Positions 43,537-43,642 of a DNA stretch of 43,642 nt are shown here, in pieces. The translations under genes and the position numbers were made by a program. Source of the DNA: Odoribacter sp. Z80 (GTDB lineage Bacteria > Bacteroidota > Bacteroidia > Bacteroidales > Marinifilaceae); assembly GCF_009935865.1 (NCBI RefSeq), contig NZ_QWEL01000018.1, forward strand, positions 1 through 43,642, written 5' to 3'. Below the pieces are notes generated by a model. The model made no database searches, was not told the DNA's origin, and saw only the letters and a list, made by a program, of their open reading frames with translations. How positions within the stretch are numbered: position 1 is the first letter of the stretch; every line of letters begins with the position of its first letter.

Positions 43537-43617
43537 ATTTGATATTCATTGATTATACAGCACCTGTTTCACTTACCTTCCCTTTTCTATCTGCATATAA
43601 CACAATAAATGCATTCC

Positions 43618-43636
43618 TATCTCTTTGTAAGAGATA
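43618..43636. repeat. Perfect 8-bp inverted repeat upstream of the fimbrial operon
   Basis: TATCTCTT-TGT-AAGAGATA, about 80 bases before the first fimbrial gene and at the window edge. It could be a regulator site or one end of an invertible segment; the flank needed to decide is missing. Confidence 0.45.
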
Positions 43637-43642
43637 CTATAA

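Noticed and set aside
43618-43636. Invertible promoter of the fimbrial operon
   Set aside because: Only one 19-bp palindrome at the window edge is visible; an invertible segment needs a second copy flanking the promoter, which cannot be seen.

Overview
The window looks like a Bacteroidales chromosome, probably Bacteroidaceae, Odoribacteraceae or a close relative. The reasons are the promoters of the TTTG-N19/21-TAnnTTTG type (seen directly at several genes), an IntDOT-like tyrosine recombinase with an RteC homologue, an AsmA/HhH/Tex gene set typical of the order, and a complete type V (FimA/Mfa1-like) fimbrial locus with DUF3575, DUF3868, Mfa1, FimB/Mfa2 and DUF4906 proteins. The genus cannot be fixed from the sequence alone.

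Layout. 1-1.7 kb: a cut-off helix-turn-helix (possibly IS) gene and an AAA/DUF4143 ATPase whose promoter makes it nearly leaderless. 1.75-2.7 kb: no gene, but a tRNA 3'-end-like site, a hairpin terminator and short repeats that look like the abandoned left end of an integrative element. 2.9-9.4 kb: a visibly GC-richer block: an AsmA-like gene broken by one in-frame TAG, a bile-acid operon (7-alpha-hydroxysteroid dehydrogenase, bile salt hydrolase-type amidase, and a TIGR01777 epimerase fused to a lipocalin), a YczE-like membrane protein and DNA-3-methyladenine glycosylase I. A 29-bp palindromic unit sits at the gene ends in this block and provides their stop codons.

9.4-17.8 kb is a decaying defence island: hsdM, a PrrC-like anticodon nuclease candidate, hsdS, an hsdR without its first half, a nuclease-like fragment joined head-to-head with it, an unknown protein, a frameshifted STAND-type NTPase and a piece of a metallo-hydrolase. 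17.8-25.9 kb holds housekeeping genes: Tex, a Cu(+) P-type ATPase, a small hydrophilic protein, an AsmA protein and an HhH protein.

26.1-32.5 kb is an integrative element in the 3' end of tRNA-Lys(TTT). It has a tyrosine recombinase, an RteC-like gene and an arsenic operon (arsR, arsE, arsF, arsG, arsC, arsP). The two copies of the 14-bp att core lie exactly 6300 bp apart. The arsR promoter lies in the centre of a 42-bp dyad, so the operon, probably including the RteC-like gene at its end, should respond to arsenicals. Beyond the right att site the terminator and integrase-arm-like repeats occur again without an integrase, which suggests a second, older element at the same tRNA.

32.7-43.5 kb carries a TIG-domain lipoprotein and the fimbrial operon, all on the minus strand: DUF3575, DUF3868/OmpA, Mfa1-like, FimB/Mfa2-like, a further fimbrillin, a DUF4906 giant subunit and a DUF5106/thioredoxin-like protein. 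Three of the lipoproteins carry a TR-(S/A) site suited to the arginine-specific maturation known for type V pili; the presumed anchor does not.
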